The translations under genes were made by a program, and so were the position numbers. From positions 111,779,067 through 111,843,066 of the forward strand of contig NC_080571.1 of assembly GCF_030247185.1 (NCBI RefSeq): a stretch of DNA of 64,000 nt, read 5' to 3'. Of this stretch, positions 44,270-56,940 are shown piece after piece; positions within the stretch are counted from its first letter, which is position 1; every line of letters starts with the position of its first letter. The DNA is from Malaya genurostris (lineage: Eukaryota > Arthropoda > Insecta > Diptera > Culicidae). The notes under the pieces were generated by a model. That model searched no databases. It was given only the letters and a program-made list of their open reading frames with translations, and was not told the origin of the DNA.

Positions 44270-46660
44270 AAAACGATTATTCATGAAAAATACATGTGAA
44301 TTGATAAAAAAGTATCATCTCGAACCGAGGCCAAATGTCATACTATTCGATTCAGCTCGACGAGCTGAGCAAATGTCTGTGTTTTTATGTGTATGTGTTT
44401 AGGTGACAAAAAATGTCACCCATTTTTTGCAGAGATGACTGAACCGATTTCCACAAACTCAAATTCGAATGAAGGGTTCTGTTGTCCCATAAGCTGCTAT
44501 TGAATTTAATCTTTATCTGACAAATCTATGAGAAAATCCAGATCCGACTTCCGGTATTACAGTGCGATTAGTGAAAATTTTCAATTTCATGAGTATTTTT
44601 TCACAAGCGATGGCGAAACGAGTGATCTCTTTTTATAAAACTTACTGCTAAATTAATCTAATTGGCAGATCTTGTTAGTTAGTGAATATATAAAACTACT
44701 TTGAGACTACTAGTACCCGGTTTCCGCTTCCGAAAGCACCGATAATAAAGAAGAAAAGCTCCAAAATCGAAACTCAATTCGATTTCTCAGCAACTGGGCG
44801 ATGAATATCAAAACATTAGAATCGTCATTCAAAATGACGATGCAAAACTGGTACGCGTCGGTACGTGCGGTATGGAATAAGAAAACACCACCAGCTTTGA
44901 TCCCGTTCGCAGCGTGCTTTGTTCGATTTCGTATAGCGTGCAGGGTTGCCACATTTCCATCTATCTTTTTATCTTTTTAACGGAGATAATTTGTAGGCTA
45001 TATTAGTTACTTACTAAACGAACCGACTTCGGCTACACTGGTTCCCAATTCCCAGTTTCAGAAGTACCGGAAATAGTGGTCAAAAACTCAAAAAACGAGA
45101 ATCACTCAATTGTATCAGAGGTGATTTGATCGGTTTCCACAAACTTAGGCTCAAATAAAAGTTTCTATAGTCTCATAGGTTTCTATTTAATGTCATCCGG
45201 GTCCGACTTCCGGTTCCAGGACTATAAAGGGAAAGTGTGTTTAATCACGTTTCTTATTAACTTGACATAACTGTTTATAAATTGAAAAGGTTATGTTAGT
45301 TCATACCCAAAGAAAGTTTCTTATCTTATTCAAGATTGAAAAAATATTCTTGACAGAACCTCTTAGTCATATTTTCGAAAATATAAGTAATATGAGAAAG
45401 GCATCATTACACCGCTAGATGGATTGAAAGGGGTTTTTTTGTTTTGTTTTTCAGAAACGGAAATTTTTGACGAAAACTTTGATTTTGATGTTCTTTCTTT
45501 CTGGTAGAGACATTCGCTACATTTTGTCACTGTTCTTTCGGACGACTTGATTTGCGGCAAATCAAAATTCGATGCGTCAAATATTTATCATTTTGAATTT
45601 AATTTTCGAAATACAGCAAATTTGGAATACAGATACGAGTAACCCAAGTAAGTTTACATGGCAATCAACTTTCAAGACCTTTATTATCATTTTGAAAGAT
45701 TATTTATGTGAATCGCCATTTTAAATTACGTTTTGAAATTTATCAGCACTTATCACCTAGTAATTCAAAAACCGGAAGTTCGATCCGCATAAAAATTACA
45801 CCTTACCATTAAATTTTTCATTTGAGTCCAAGTTTTTGAAAAATCGAAGTAAATCTCGTATTGGAATATTTTTCCACTACTCCGACTTTTGAGTTCGGCT
45901 TCCAACTTAGAACTGGTTAGACCGATTAGCACTAATTTAAAAAGTCTAGCAGTACTATAGGTACAACCTTAATTTTATGCGGATCCAATTGTTTTTTACT
46001 TCAAAACTATTAAAAATTGTGCTAGAAACTATTCAAATTCGTACGCGTAGCGCTTCTTGTTGCGTATGTTTCCCACATTTAACATTACGACAAATACTTT
46101 GTCTTTACTTTTGAAAGTTAGTTTGAATTCAATCAATCTGAACCGTTTTAAGCATTAAAATACCGCGTTTTTTGAATAACAACGCGAAAACCTCTTTAAA
46201 CTAATATATTCTTCATTGATGTAAGGTCTTTTTTCGTATGATTCTTACCTTTCTCATATAGAAAGGCTATGCAATCATTGAGCAGCACCGAGTATCAGTC
46301 GACTTAGTTCGTTGACATCGTAAAATATCTGTATGTGTGTTTGTATATATGTATATAACAAAGATATACATTCGATTGTCTCGGAGATTGACTTGATATT
46401 CGCAAACCAAAATTCAAATGGAAGGTTTTGCAGGTCCCATAGACTTCTATCTAATTTTATCTGAATCGAGCTTCCAGTTCCGGAGTTGCTGGGTAAAATG
46501 TATTGAGAAAATGATCCTTTTCATTCTATTGTTTCTATGCACTGGAATGAAAACTGAATTATTTTCAACAATCTCAGATTTGTTTTTGCAAAATCCATCG
46601 TTCACAAGTCAGAACCCTTTACTAAAGGTTAGGAAATAATTAATTCATTGTTTTTTTTAA
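44270..46660 (-). repeat. R3-type units in tandem
   Basis: Several modules, recognisable near 44540, 44700, 45050, 45190, 45760 and 46440, are mostly inverted relative to 62330-63400. The block 44530-44790 mirrors 63170-63400, and 45190-45420 mirrors 62330-62620. A unit border (ATATGAGAAAGGCATCAT..CCGCTAGATGGATT) lies at 45392-45425. No gene. Confidence 0.65.
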
Positions 46661-46989
46661 TTGTAGTACCATCACCGTAAATTACTAAAAAAGTTTTTAA
46701 TGGGCCTGGGCCGTACAAACCATAATTTTCCACATATCACGATAAAAATTATGTTTGCATCTTTTAGCTTAATCTGATTATATGAGTTTCCCACTCCGTA
46801 CGGTATATAACCCCTTTGAGTGACTATGCAAAAAACTTCAAACCACTTTAAAATAAGGTTAAAAACAGTTTCATTTTGCAAGTCGTGATAGTCAATTCCC
46901 GAACAATGCGACTACGACTATACCGGTCGAAAGCTCCGACTCGAAACTTTCTCCGTTTTTTAGGAAACTTAAAACATTTATCTATTCTC

Positions 46990-47460
46990 ACTATGGATCA
47001 TACAACGTATCAAATAACCATGTATATATATATTTATCGAACGCAAACTTAAACCGAGAACTAAACGTTATATTTGTCATGCAACTATTAGAATAATAGT
47101 TGTCAAATTTTACTTGTATTAGAAAATCGACTAAAACTATGAAATTATTTAACAGTTCTGTCTTATTCATTTCCGTTTTCAGGCAGCGTACACAATATTC
47201 GTAAAAGTCTTGATTGTCTTGATTACAAAACCCAAGCATCGGAAAGCTTTTTCAGCCACGTAGCTAACATGTTCCTTAAATATCAGTTGCACATCATTAG
47301 AAATACCAAGATCTTTAACACGTTTTGTCCTTCCCTTCGAAGTACCACCAATACCGTAGTCAAATCGAATAGCATTTTTTATTACGTGAATGTAAAGTTC
47401 TAACATTTGCTTCGATTGATCAACCACCACTTAGTAATAATTCACAGTTAGCTTTGCAAA
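46990..47460 (-). pseudogene. Third LINE family: RT C-terminal fragment
   Basis: Minus-strand frames encode KNAIRFDY, then VKDLGISNDVQLIFKEH, then VAEKAFRCLGFVIKTIKTFTNI. This is the palm/thumb boundary found after YADD in Jockey/CR1-type polymerases. The upstream part has TVNYY, a broken LNVxK region. It shifts and stops at about 47180, and the remaining frame down to 46991 is unrelated AT-rich coding. It is short and decayed. Confidence 0.7.
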
Positions 47461-47479
47461 TAAAAGCTGTGATCCTGTC

Positions 47480-48900
47480 GGAGCAAAATTCTCGTCGCTG
47501 AAATACAGCATTAGTAATAGTGGTCCTAGATGGTATCCTAGTAGGATTGAGAAGTTGATAAAATTTCAATTCAACTTCCGGCATTTCCGGAACTGGATCC
47601 CGGAGCAGGTATAGCTCTGAGAAGTTTCTATTAACATCAACAAATCCTGTGTATGTAGCAGTTTTAGAGAATTTACGTTTTACTCATTATCATTACATAC
47701 GAAAGTTTGACATTTGTAACTTTTAATATCCTATAATATTAGAACTGAATGTCTGTTTCAAATACAATTTAGCAGCAACCTGTGGAACTATAGGAACAAA
47801 CCTTTCATTTGAATCTAAATTAATGAAAGTCCGTTTAACCATCTTCGAAGTAAGTTTTGTTTCGATGTTTTTGATCAAAATTTCCGATACATCGGTAACT
47901 GGTCATCAACTAACAAACTCCTTAAATTTATTTAGTTTCAAGTGCAGCATCGAGAAGGTTTTTGTGTTCATAGCATCGTCACTTTAAGTGGCGGTTTCAG
48001 ATTTTTAACACTCATTTTATAATGCCAAAGTCGGCAATATGATTCGCATAAATTTTATTGCGATCGACATATTTTCACCCTAATATAATGTTTAAAAATT
48101 CGATTTAGACATCTACAAGTGAGAAACCGAGATGAGCTCTGTTTTGGAATATTTTACCACTATTTCCGATTTTTCTGAAAACGGAAAAAGGTAGCTGGCC
48201 TGGTCGAAGTCGGTGCACCATCAAATAACGACATCTACAAAGTGGAACAGTTTCAAAGAATTGAAACGCTCTTTGCTTCCTCACTTTATATGACGGTTTG
48301 AGATTTTTAATTTTAAGTTTTTTTCATCACCCTATAATACCGGATTCAAAAGTCGGATCCGGATCAAATTTGACAGTCACCCATGGAATTATATTATTTG
48401 AATCTAATTTTGTTGGAATGCGTGCCATTTTAAAGTTTTTGGTAACCATTCCTAGTACTTCCAGAACCGAAGATCGAGCACCGGATCGATACCCCTTCCG
48501 GTGTAATTGAATCGCCTTGTTTGGCCATTAACTTTTTCTTCGATTATAGAGGTTTCTGACCCTATGTGCGGAGTTGGGAATCGACTTATTCATCACGTTA
48601 TATTAGACTCGACTACTAACAAGTTTTACAAGTTAGAGAATTGTAATAAAGAATTTTATGGAATTCGCTTCTTTTCACATGGTCCCATGGTATGACGAAA
48701 CAATCCTGGAATTGAATTTTGTATACTAATCAACCAGCAAGAACCGAAGATCGAATGCAATCTTTATTTGAATGTAAGTTTATACAAATCGATGTAGCCA
48801 TCTCTGAGTACATAGAGGGTACATTTCTCTCATATGTATAACATATCACCATGTAATTCCGGAATCAGTAGTCGGATCTAAATAACAATAATTACTTTTC
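47480..48900 (+). repeat. R3-type module array
   Basis: Modules lie near 47570, 47750, 48060, 48340, 48460 and 48850, with CCGGAACTGGATC, AGTCGGATCCGGATC and CATTTGAATCTAA blocks. A SINE fragment lies at about 48540-48590 (CTGACCCTATGTGCGGAGTT), matching the complement of 56098-56125. Confidence 0.6.
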
Positions 48901-48995
48901 TATTAACTCTTTTTCTTTTTTAACGACTAAGTTTAGTAGTCAATATTTCTTTTTTCTTTTTTTGCGATATTCTCCTAACCAGAGACCATTTTTTT

Positions 48996-49192
48996 GTAGA
49001 AACAGACAATGAAAATTATAGAATGATAGTACTGAAGGGAGAGCAAGGATGTGAAAATATAGAACGGAAAAGTGAGACGTGACAGAGGGTCATTTAAGCA
49101 AGCAGAAATCTTCTAGTAACTTAACTTTTACCTTCTACCAGAGGAGTTGGGCTTAGGCATCTGAACAATGCGAATCACCCAAGTCTCTGGTA
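48996..49192 (-). mobile_element. SINE-like element related to the fold-back retroposon
   Basis: On the minus strand it starts ACCAGAGACTTGG and contains CTCCTCTGGTAGAAGG. The 7-bp ends ACCAGAG/CTCTGGT can form a tRNA-like acceptor stem around a 60-base head. The body matches 30265-30450 (GGTAAAAGTT, TTCTGCTT, TTAAATGACC, GTCACGTCTCACTTTTCCG, CACATCCTTGCTCT). It is a single copy without the extra inverted arm, so it shows the ordinary form of the family. Confidence 0.75.
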
Positions 49193-49219
49193 TGACAAAA
49201 AAGAAAAAACTTTTCTATT

Positions 49220-49738
49220 AATTTACTATAAAAGCTTCCATCCATACATAAAACTTTACAAAAACCCAAAATATTCTACAGCTGCGTGTTTAATGGTTTT
49301 AAATTAATATATGTAGATCATTTAATATATTTCCATCTTGATGTTATATAAAACAACACTCGAATCTCCTAAGGTGATATAATGCCTTTCCAATATGTTT
49401 TACTTTATGTGTGGCATTTCTGTCAATTGTAATTTTTTTTTTCAAATATTAACTTAATCTAATTAGTATGAATAATAGTATTAAATTAAGTAAAAGAAAA
49501 ATGTGTCATTTCAATGATTGTAATCTGTCGATGCAAAAAATGGGGAGGTTTTATGCCTGCTGGAGTGCAAGTTTGAAAGAAACTAAATCCAGTGGGCTTT
49601 TCTCTGTTCCTAAATAAACAAATGAATAAACAAATAAACTTTACGTTGCTGGTCAATGTTTTGAAGGTTTATTTCATTACCTTCGGAGTAGAACGATCCA
49701 AAATGAAAATTTTATCCGTCTGTCTGTCTGAAAATTTT
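49220..49738 (+). other. AT-rich interval ending in a putative LINE tail
   Basis: 49490-49645 ends TAAATAAACAAATGAATAAACAAATAAA, like a non-LTR 3' terminus. No coding remains. AAAATTTTATCCGTC occurs twice just before the mariner (49706-49720 and 49731-49745), the second copy including its start. Confidence 0.45.
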
Positions 49739-49739
49739 A

Positions 49740-50520
49740 TCCGTCGGTTGTGTATCCTCCAGTGTTGTCGTATAAAATTTTCATGAAATTTGGCCGTATA
49801 GAAGCTGAGATGTAGCGCTAAATGTGACAGTACATTTGTAAAATGTAGTGTCGGTCGGAAAATGATCATCGAACAAAGGGCCATCATTAAGTTTTATTTT
49901 AAACTTGATAAAACTTTTACCGAAACTCATCAAATAATGAAACAAGTTCATGGCAATAACTGTCTATCCCGTAGCCGTATCCACGAATGGTTTAAACGTT
50001 TTCAAGACGGATGGGAGGACTTGGAAGACGACAAACGTTCGGGCCGGCCAAAAGATGACGTGAACGAAATTGGAAATTGTTCGTGAATTCATTAAAAAAG
50101 AGCCGCAATCACCGCTTAAATATACGGAATCGGAATTATCAATATCCGCCGAGTGGATTTATCGTATTTTGACAGAAAATTTGGGTCTCAGAAAGGTTTG
50201 TGCTCGGTTTGTTTCGCACACTTTGAAACAACACGAAAAAGACCTCAGAATTCAAGAGATATCATTAAAGAGGCCAAAAAGACCCAAACTTTTTGTATTC
50301 GATTGTGACTGATGACGAAACATTTTGCTTTGAATATGAGCCCGAGACCAAACGTTCAAGTGCGAAGTGGCAGTCTTTATGATGACTCTTTGTTCGATGC
50401 TCATTTTCCGACCGACCCTACAAATGTACTGTCACATTTAGCGCAACATTTCAGTTTATATACGTAAAAAATGTTATGAAAATGTTTTTCAACAACGCTG
50501 GAGGATACACAGTTGACGGA
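49740..50520 (+). mobile_element. Mariner with both ends from the 5' end
   Basis: The 781-bp element is flanked by TA (49738-49739 and 50521-50522) and starts TCCGTC. The arms 49740-49887 and about 50376-50520 are imperfect inverted repeats, and both include the transposase start region (ATGATCATCGAACAAAG on plus, ATGAGCATCGAACAAAG on minus). The natural 3' end and most of the catalytic domain are gone. It is the mirror case of the DD41D copies, which duplicate the 3' end. Confidence 0.85.
49862..50375 (+). pseudogene. Mariner transposase, N-terminal half
   Basis: ATG 49862 begins MIIEQRAIIKFYFKLDKTFTET. The region holds the mariner-type paired helix-turn-helix: WFKRFQDGWEDLEDDKRSGRP, then IREF and SIYRIL-like blocks (WIYRILTENLGLRKVCARFV). 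A frameshift falls near 50080, and another near 50300 restores VTDDETFCFEYEPETKR with the first catalytic Asp. The sequence then ends abruptly at the inverted 5'-end copy. Catalytic Asp 2 and 3 are absent. Confidence 0.85.
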
Positions 50521-50522
50521 TA

Positions 50523-51605
50523 AATATTTCAGATAGATGGCGACATTAGGAGCCGCGCTGTTAAAAAATCCTGGAACTTTTGAATTGTACCTTGTAGTGG
50601 ATTCAAATGGAATTTATTTCCACTACAAAAAATAGCCTCTTCATGACCTAGTTGCTGCGGCTAGTTTTCAGGGAGGTCCAGAACGGGCGAACCAAATGTG
50701 TCTTCAAATTCAAAACAGGAACAAGAACCAAACTTTTTAAGTATCATAAAGTAATATACCACGTAGGGGATTTTAAGAATACTATAACTTCGATAAATTA
50801 TAAGCATATAAGTGAAAAGCTAAAAAAAAATGGAAACAATCGATAAAGGATTGTAGCTGTAGATCGTGTTTCGAGAAAAACGCCTTTAAAGTTGTCTTAA
50901 GGGGCGGATAGGGTCTAACACTTTTGAAAAATTATATATTATTTTCTTTCTATTTTCTGATAGTAAAACATTTAAAGAATATTCTGTGAAATTTTGAAGC
51001 CTATCGGAACAAAACTCAGCAAGTTATGGGCCGTTATCTTTGCCGATCTCATACTACGAAGAAATAAGAGCTGCGCACACAGGCCCAAGATTTCTGCTTC
51101 GGTTGACTTAAAAACTTGACAAAACATTCTCGAAATGTTTCATTATAACATAATATAAAAGAAAAAATATGGCTTTTTGCGAATGTTAGAGCCTACGTGC
51201 TCCCATGAGTAATAAATTGTTTTCTTCGATTTTATAGACAACTAACGGACCCCTGCACACTTCGTAGCGCAATAATATTAGATTAGATGTAGAAATTCAA
51301 AACTAATTATCAATTTTAATGATTATTGAAGAAAAATATTATTATAATGCTCTATGATAGTGGCCCCAACCTTTTTATACCGCGGACAACATAACAAAAT
51401 ATATAAAACCGATGGTTTACCGAAACGCAAACAGGCAGCGTACAATTTACCATCCGAAAAAACTCTAAATTCACGCTACAGACTCATAACGATTATTGAC
51501 GGTAATAGAAAAGTTAAACGGATGAGAAAATGACGTTCAAATTGAAATGGCATAGCAGTGGGCATCATTGGAATGCGTGGAATGAAAACTTTTTCTTCTT
51601 CTAAT
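50523..51605. repeat. Degenerate dispersed repeat, related to 53690-54260
   Basis: 50850-50960 (GTGTTTCGAGAAAAACGCCTTTAAAG, TTAAGGGG, AGGGTCTAA) shares its words, partly in opposite order, with 53690-54240 (GTGTTTTTCTCGAAAG; TTAGACCCTA, poly-C, CTTAA). It is not coding. The rest is AT-rich. Confidence 0.4.
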
Positions 51606-51990
51606 TTGCCATTCAAAATTGTTGCCTTGTTTTAAACTTTTAACTTTTTTCTGTACTTGTTCCTCTATTGTCTGCACTTTATTTTGTACTTTGTGTGCTT
51701 GTTTCTATAATTTGTGCGTTTGTTCCTGTACTTTCTGTGCCTGTTTCAGAATTTGTTCCTGTACGTTCTATACCTGCTCCAGTATTTTCTGTATTTGGTC
51801 CTGTAACTTCTGTACTTATATCTGTACCATCTGCACATTCTGCACTCAATTGTGCCAGTAAAACCTATACTTGTTTCCCTCATTTTTGTACTTGGTTTTG
51901 TACTTTCTGCACTTCTTCCTGTACCTTCTTTATTTTTTCCTGAACTTAGCTTCTGTACTTGTTCCGTTTTTTCTGTACCTGTAGCTGTCC
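51606..51990 (-). repeat. Degenerate TTCTGTAC minisatellite
   Basis: Words such as TTCTGTACTTGTTCCTGTAC recur about 15 times with drifting 18-24-base periodicity. On the minus strand this gives Tyr/Arg/Lys-rich repeats (KYRKYWSRYRTYRNKF). All frames of 69-91 aa here are repeat translations. Confidence 0.8.
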
Positions 51991-52570
51991 CGGTGAATTT
52001 CTCACAGCTCAAAAATTATCTTTGGATGGAAATTATTTCGAATACTCTTAAGTTAGAATAATCGAACGACCCTCATGATTGCTCGAGATTAGTGAAGTAG
52101 AATGGTAGAATGTTCTATAAAAATGATTCATCTGACAATTGTTTTTGATTCGAACTCAACATTTTCCCCCAAAACAGGTACACATATACACTTCGCACTT
52201 TAAAGCAGTTTTTTCCTGCTTTTAAAAGTCCCAAATAATTCAAGCAAAATACAACCAAAATCAGTTTGACGGTTTATGAGCAAGAGAGTGAATCATTCGA
52301 ATAGGTAAAACATGTCGATGAGTTCCCAAATCTCGGTTCAATCGATGTAAATTAAAAACAGGCAAACGGGATGGTTGGAGTACATTGGGCGAATCAGGAA
52401 TCAGAACAAATTGGCTCAAATGGCACGTTCCCCTTGATATTTGGAGATTTGTGCCTTGCCATCAATTTGTTTTTAGCATCATTTTCCCGATATATAAGAG
52501 GGAAGGATTGAAAGGAAATGGTAAGGGTTGGACTAGGAGGATGGGAAAAATTGACGACACAAAAACACAT
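51991..52570. other. No recognised gene
   Basis: No repeat or domain was recognised. A TATATAAG box-like word lies at about 52492, without other promoter support. Confidence 0.35.
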
Positions 52571-52572
52571 AA

Positions 52573-52850
52573 AAGCAGAAGTAAATTCTGCACCCCTAAG
52601 GGATGCTGAACAATCTGCTGAGGATCACATTTAGTGGAAGCAGAAGGAAATTCTGAACCTCTACGAGGTCCCGAACAGTCTGCTGTTAATAAAACCTCCA
52701 ACCCCCGAGAGGATTTAGAGATCTTACAAAAGCGACACCATTCTGCACTCTCGGAAGAATGCAGAACGACTCGCAGTATGTACGAGCAGAAGTAAATTCG
52801 GTACCCCCCAAAGAATGCCAAACAATCTGCTAAACCCTATTTAAGGTGAA
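52573..52850 (+). repeat. Three degenerate tandem units with GCAGAAGTAAATTC
   Basis: Units starting near 52573, 52638 and 52787 share AGCAGAAGNAAATTC, a run like CACCCCT, and GNACANTCTGCT with irregular lengths of 65-150 bases. An open minus frame of 119 aa crosses them, which I regard as incidental. Confidence 0.6.
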
Positions 52851-54240
52851 TACAGAAGGGAAATTTGACGAAATTTGGAGGTCGTTTCGAGAAAAAATTA
52901 CACAAAATCCCGTCCAAAAAATTCTTCAAAGGGGAAATGCTTATGAAAAATTTAAGTCGAAAATAAACAGAAAACATCCTTCTAATTCGAATGGAATCGT
53001 TCCAAAAAGTAGAGAGCCGAACAGTTTTGGTGTTTGAGTTAACGGTGCTAATTTGAAGTGGCAGCACACCTCAATCCTGTTGTCTCTGACCAAAATTTCA
53101 GCGCATTGTGCCTGCAATAATTATGTCTATCGTGAAGGTAGGATTTCTGGAATTTTAGGAAACGAATCATAAAGAAACGTTAATCACTTTCTTTTCTTAT
53201 AGGCGTTTTATAATTTGACTTCACGGTATTGAACCCAAATTTATTTATCGGAAAATGGAAACCTGCATGCTGTTCGTTTGGCGTCCTTACTTAATTGAAC
53301 ATGTGATTCGAAATAAAGAAACACGTGAATCAAGTAGGCTCAGTGAAATTTTTGCACAAATCAGCTCGTTTGGCGCCAAACGGTTTTATTAATAATCTAG
53401 TATTCATATTTTGCTCTCCAGCGGGCAGCAGCATTGCATAACTCGATACGCGTCAAACAATCATTGGAAATCTAGCATGCATTGAGTGGAAAATTTCCAA
53501 TTCGAAACGAACCAATTTTATAGTTTTTCTCTACTTTCCCGAAGGTTTTTCCTTATGTACTATAGCCTAAAACCTCCGCATAAACGTCACCTTTCGAACA
53601 AAAAAAATCATTTGAAGAGCCCACGCATACCAGAGAACATTAGCAACACACACTTTTTTCGCTATTATTTTATATATATAATAGATAAACTTTAAACGTG
53701 TTTTTCTCGAAAGTAGGTTTTGAAAGTCCGTGTCCATCGTCATTCAAAAACTACTGCACCATTTTTTTTTTCAAATTTTGCACACACTTTCTACATATAA
53801 AAAACCAGACCCCAACGTTTTCCTTTTCATTGTTTGTTACTATGGGGATGTTTTACAGCTAAAAAATGGCCGATTTTTTCGTAAAATATCGTACTTTTGT
53901 ATTTAAACAATTAACAATACTTTAAAAACATAAAAAAAAAACAAACAGAAACTTCTGCTCTAACTATGCTACTTTGATTTGTTCACTTCTGATTAGTCTG
54001 CGCTGAGATACAGTGAACACCGCAAGTCATGATTTTTAAGAAGCGTCCTCAAAAATGCCTCTTCGCCGACTTATTTCTCAATATTTTTTCACGAAAAAAT
54101 TACAAAGTGTTGTTCGAATGATGCTTTTTATTATACAAAATATTTAAATTTATTTTGTTGAACGATAGTTCTGAAAAAAATTCGCAAAAATGATGATTTT
54201 TTTTCATCATTTAGACCCTACCCCCCCCCCCCCTTAACAT
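52851..54240. repeat. Mixed AT-rich DNA with a decayed repeat and a poly-C tract
   Basis: 52851-53690 shows nothing firm. 53690-54260 looks like a decayed dispersed repeat that ends in a 13-base C run (54221-54233). Related words lie at 50850-50960. Confidence 0.4.
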
Positions 54241-54639
54241 GCATGAAACGCGACGCGAGGCGCATTCCCAAACTGTCGTAAACAACCAGTTCAAAATTTG
54301 TTTTCACCACAAGCCATTTTTGTCGTGAATACGACTTACTTTACTATGGGGTGCCTTTTCAAAATTTACCCTGTACAAGAATGGGTAGCACTAAATCGTG
54401 AAAGTCTCTTGATATACTTAACCCAACAACATGATTTCATCTACGATCTATCGGAAATGTGATCAGGAATTTGTGGTTAAATTTTCAACCGTGTGAGATA
54501 ACAGTAAATAAGTCAAAAATAAAGTTTCTTAAAACTTTTTAAAACAATGAGAAAACTCATCAGCCTAAAAACTCAGCTAGCCTTTTCACACCCGACGGTT
54601 TTGTGGTAGTCATGCACCTATATCAGTCCCGCTGTGCTA

Positions 54640-54700
54640 CTGGACGAGTATAAAAGGTAAACTTTGATGAAAAATCGTTCATTTCTTCTAGTGCTTCAGA
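54640..54700 (+). promoter_or_regulatory. Candidate TATA-type core promoter
   Basis: GAGTATAAAAGG at about 54648-54659 is a strong insect TATA box. A TCATTTC initiator-like word follows about 28 bases downstream at 54680. No open frame, exon or element was identified downstream, so it may be an LTR or MITE remnant, or chance. Confidence 0.3.
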
Positions 54701-55039
54701 CGGGACTGGATGTCGTAATAAGGTTCTTTCATCAACATCTGTAACAACAAACCTGGTATAAACAGGGTTGCCACATTTGAATCTGCATTTTCAGAAGAAA
54801 AATCTGTAGATCAGTATCGAGGGATCAAAAACCGTATTGAAAATCTGTGTATAAGAAAGTGAAAAGAAATCGAAGTACAACTGAATGAAAAAGTTTTTAG
54901 AACTTAAATTTAAAAAACCAAAACTTTTTTTGGTCTAAATTTTATGAAGTTGTGGTAGGAAAAACCAAAGTAGATTTATTCATCCACTTACTAACTAGGT
55001 CTGCCGACTTGATGAATTCACCAGTAAGTTTTATCAAAA

Positions 55040-55570
55040 TCTATCACCTCGTTTCGCCTACACTTTTGACAAAATAGTTATGAAATTGAAAATTTTCACT
55101 TATCGCACTGCAATATCGAAACCGGATATCGGTTCTAGATCAACTTATCGGGAACTTTTTAAAGAATTCCAAGACCTTTTATTTCCATCTTAGTTTATAA
55201 AAATCGGTTAAGAAATTTCCGAGAAAATAAAGTTTCACATAGATTGGCACATATTGCCTTGTAATTGTGGAAACGGAAGTCAGATAAAGATAAAAATCAA
55301 TGGCGCCTATGGGACTATAACACCTTTCGTTTGTGTCTAATTTTGTGAAAATCGGTCACGCCATCTCTTTTGAGTGACCATTTTTTTTAATTCTTTTGTG
55401 CTTATCACGCTGTAATTCCGGAACCGGAAGTCGGATCGAGATAAAATTCAATAGTGATCTATGCGACCATAAGTCCTTTCATTTGAATCTGAGTTTGTGA
55501 AAATCGGTTCAGCTCGCTCAGGTCGTGCTCTCATTTGGATTTCGGTTGACAATAGGAACAGTCGCCAGCA
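55040..55570 (+). repeat. R3-type module array
   Basis: Three modules in tandem, near 55100, 55260 and 55420. The last has an almost canonical block TTCCGGAACCGGAAGTCGGA followed by AAATCGGTTCAGC. Period is about 160 bases. Confidence 0.75.
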
Positions 55571-55594
55571 ATGAAAGCGGACCTTTTTTTTAAT

Positions 55595-55745
55595 TTCAGG
55601 TTTAGAATTTAGCTTCAAAAACTCGTTTCAAAATTCTTTTTCAGAATTTAGTTTTGTTCCAGAATTCAGAACTTGCTTGCTAGAACTGAATTCTGGAACT
55701 AGATTTCGAAGCTAAATCGGTTCTATTTAGAACTATCAATACATT
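55595..55745. repeat. Small fold-back element
   Basis: GTTCCAGAATTCAG and CTGAATTCTGGAAC (about 55656 and 55686) form a perfect 14-bp stem. Further out, TTTAGCTTC and GAAGCTAAAT also pair, giving a hairpin element of roughly 150 bases. Confidence 0.6.
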
Positions 55746-56039
55746 CCCAAAGAACTATAGACAATTTTCCTACTTTGTAAATTTACTACAAATGCGGGTA
55801 ATGTCACAAACATTTCATGGAGGACGTAGTACGACTGTTTGACGACAGTCGTATTGTACCAAACAATTAAATAAATTCAATTTCTTTCTAGAGGGTTTTA
55901 GAAAAAATTGAAGCTCACAAAAAAATTGATTTTTTCAAAGTTTTATGGTGATGCCTTCCACGATTCGAAACCTGAAATCAGCGTGAACATAAACCCACAA
56001 GTATTACATAAATTTTTTATTGTCAAATCATAAATGCTA

Positions 56040-56190
56040 TCACGGGACAGGTTCAGCATGGTGGGTAAATCGATGTCATTCTCACAGCCCACGTGGGTTC
56101 GATTCCCAACCGCGCACATAGGGTCACATTTTGGCACGAAGAGGCGAATGATCTTAAGGTTAAAACCTGTACAATCGAAACAACAAAATT
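56040..56190 (+). mobile_element. tRNA-derived SINE, different family
   Basis: The B box GGGTTCGATTCCCA at 56094-56107 is preceded by CACAGCCCACGT and followed by CCGCGCACATAGGGTCA. The A-box side is poorly preserved. A fragment of the same family lies at 48540-48590 on the other strand. Confidence 0.6.
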
Positions 56191-56940
56191 AATTCTATAA
56201 CTGGTATCCCAGAATTAAGCAAGAATATAATAAAAAAATAGAAGCAATCTATCTTGACAATATGCCTCACAGTTTTGCTCGAGATCTACTACAAGTTGGT
56301 TCAATTCACAAAATTCGTCGCCGGAATCTCTCTACTGTGACACCACGGCTATGATGGAATACAAAACTAGTAATTCAAATATCCTGGAATTTTGAAAAAC
56401 TGCAGAAGAGATACAAATCCTAATGGATGAGATTTGCGTTAATATTGCTATAAAAAACGGAGTCACATCAAAATCCTTCACATGACAAGCCTTGTATAAT
56501 CGGATAAACAAAGCAATTCCAGCAATTTTCTTTGTTTCTTTCATCCTCTTAAATCAACGATTATATTTCTGCAATTTAATTCCCCTTCACTGCTAAGCTG
56601 AGCGATAATTCTCCCACAATAACCCTCGTATAGTCACAGAAGCGCATTTCAATTCACTAACACGACAAAAGTGAAGATAAAGGGGTGGACGTTAGGATAC
56701 GTAGAATTACAACATGTCATTCACAACGTCATAACTGCGATTATCCACGCACTAGACCTCCCGTGATTACGACACCTTTTTCAGAGGAAGTTACACATCC
56801 TACCACATCTTTTGTGCGCATTTTTTTTCTAAACAAAGTATTTACCAAACAAACGATTTAAATTTATATATTTTCCTGAAAATATCATTCCTTTAGATCA
56901 CGACTGCGAATTTCAACAAACAATTCAAACAATTTCCCGC
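56191..56940. other. No recognised gene
   Basis: AT-rich without repeat structure. A 70-aa minus frame at 56332-56544 has no domain. Confidence 0.35.

Noticed and set aside
51606..52012. Tyr/Arg-rich or Thr/Gly-rich repeat proteins
   Set aside because: All frames derive from a degenerate TTCTGTAC minisatellite on both strands.
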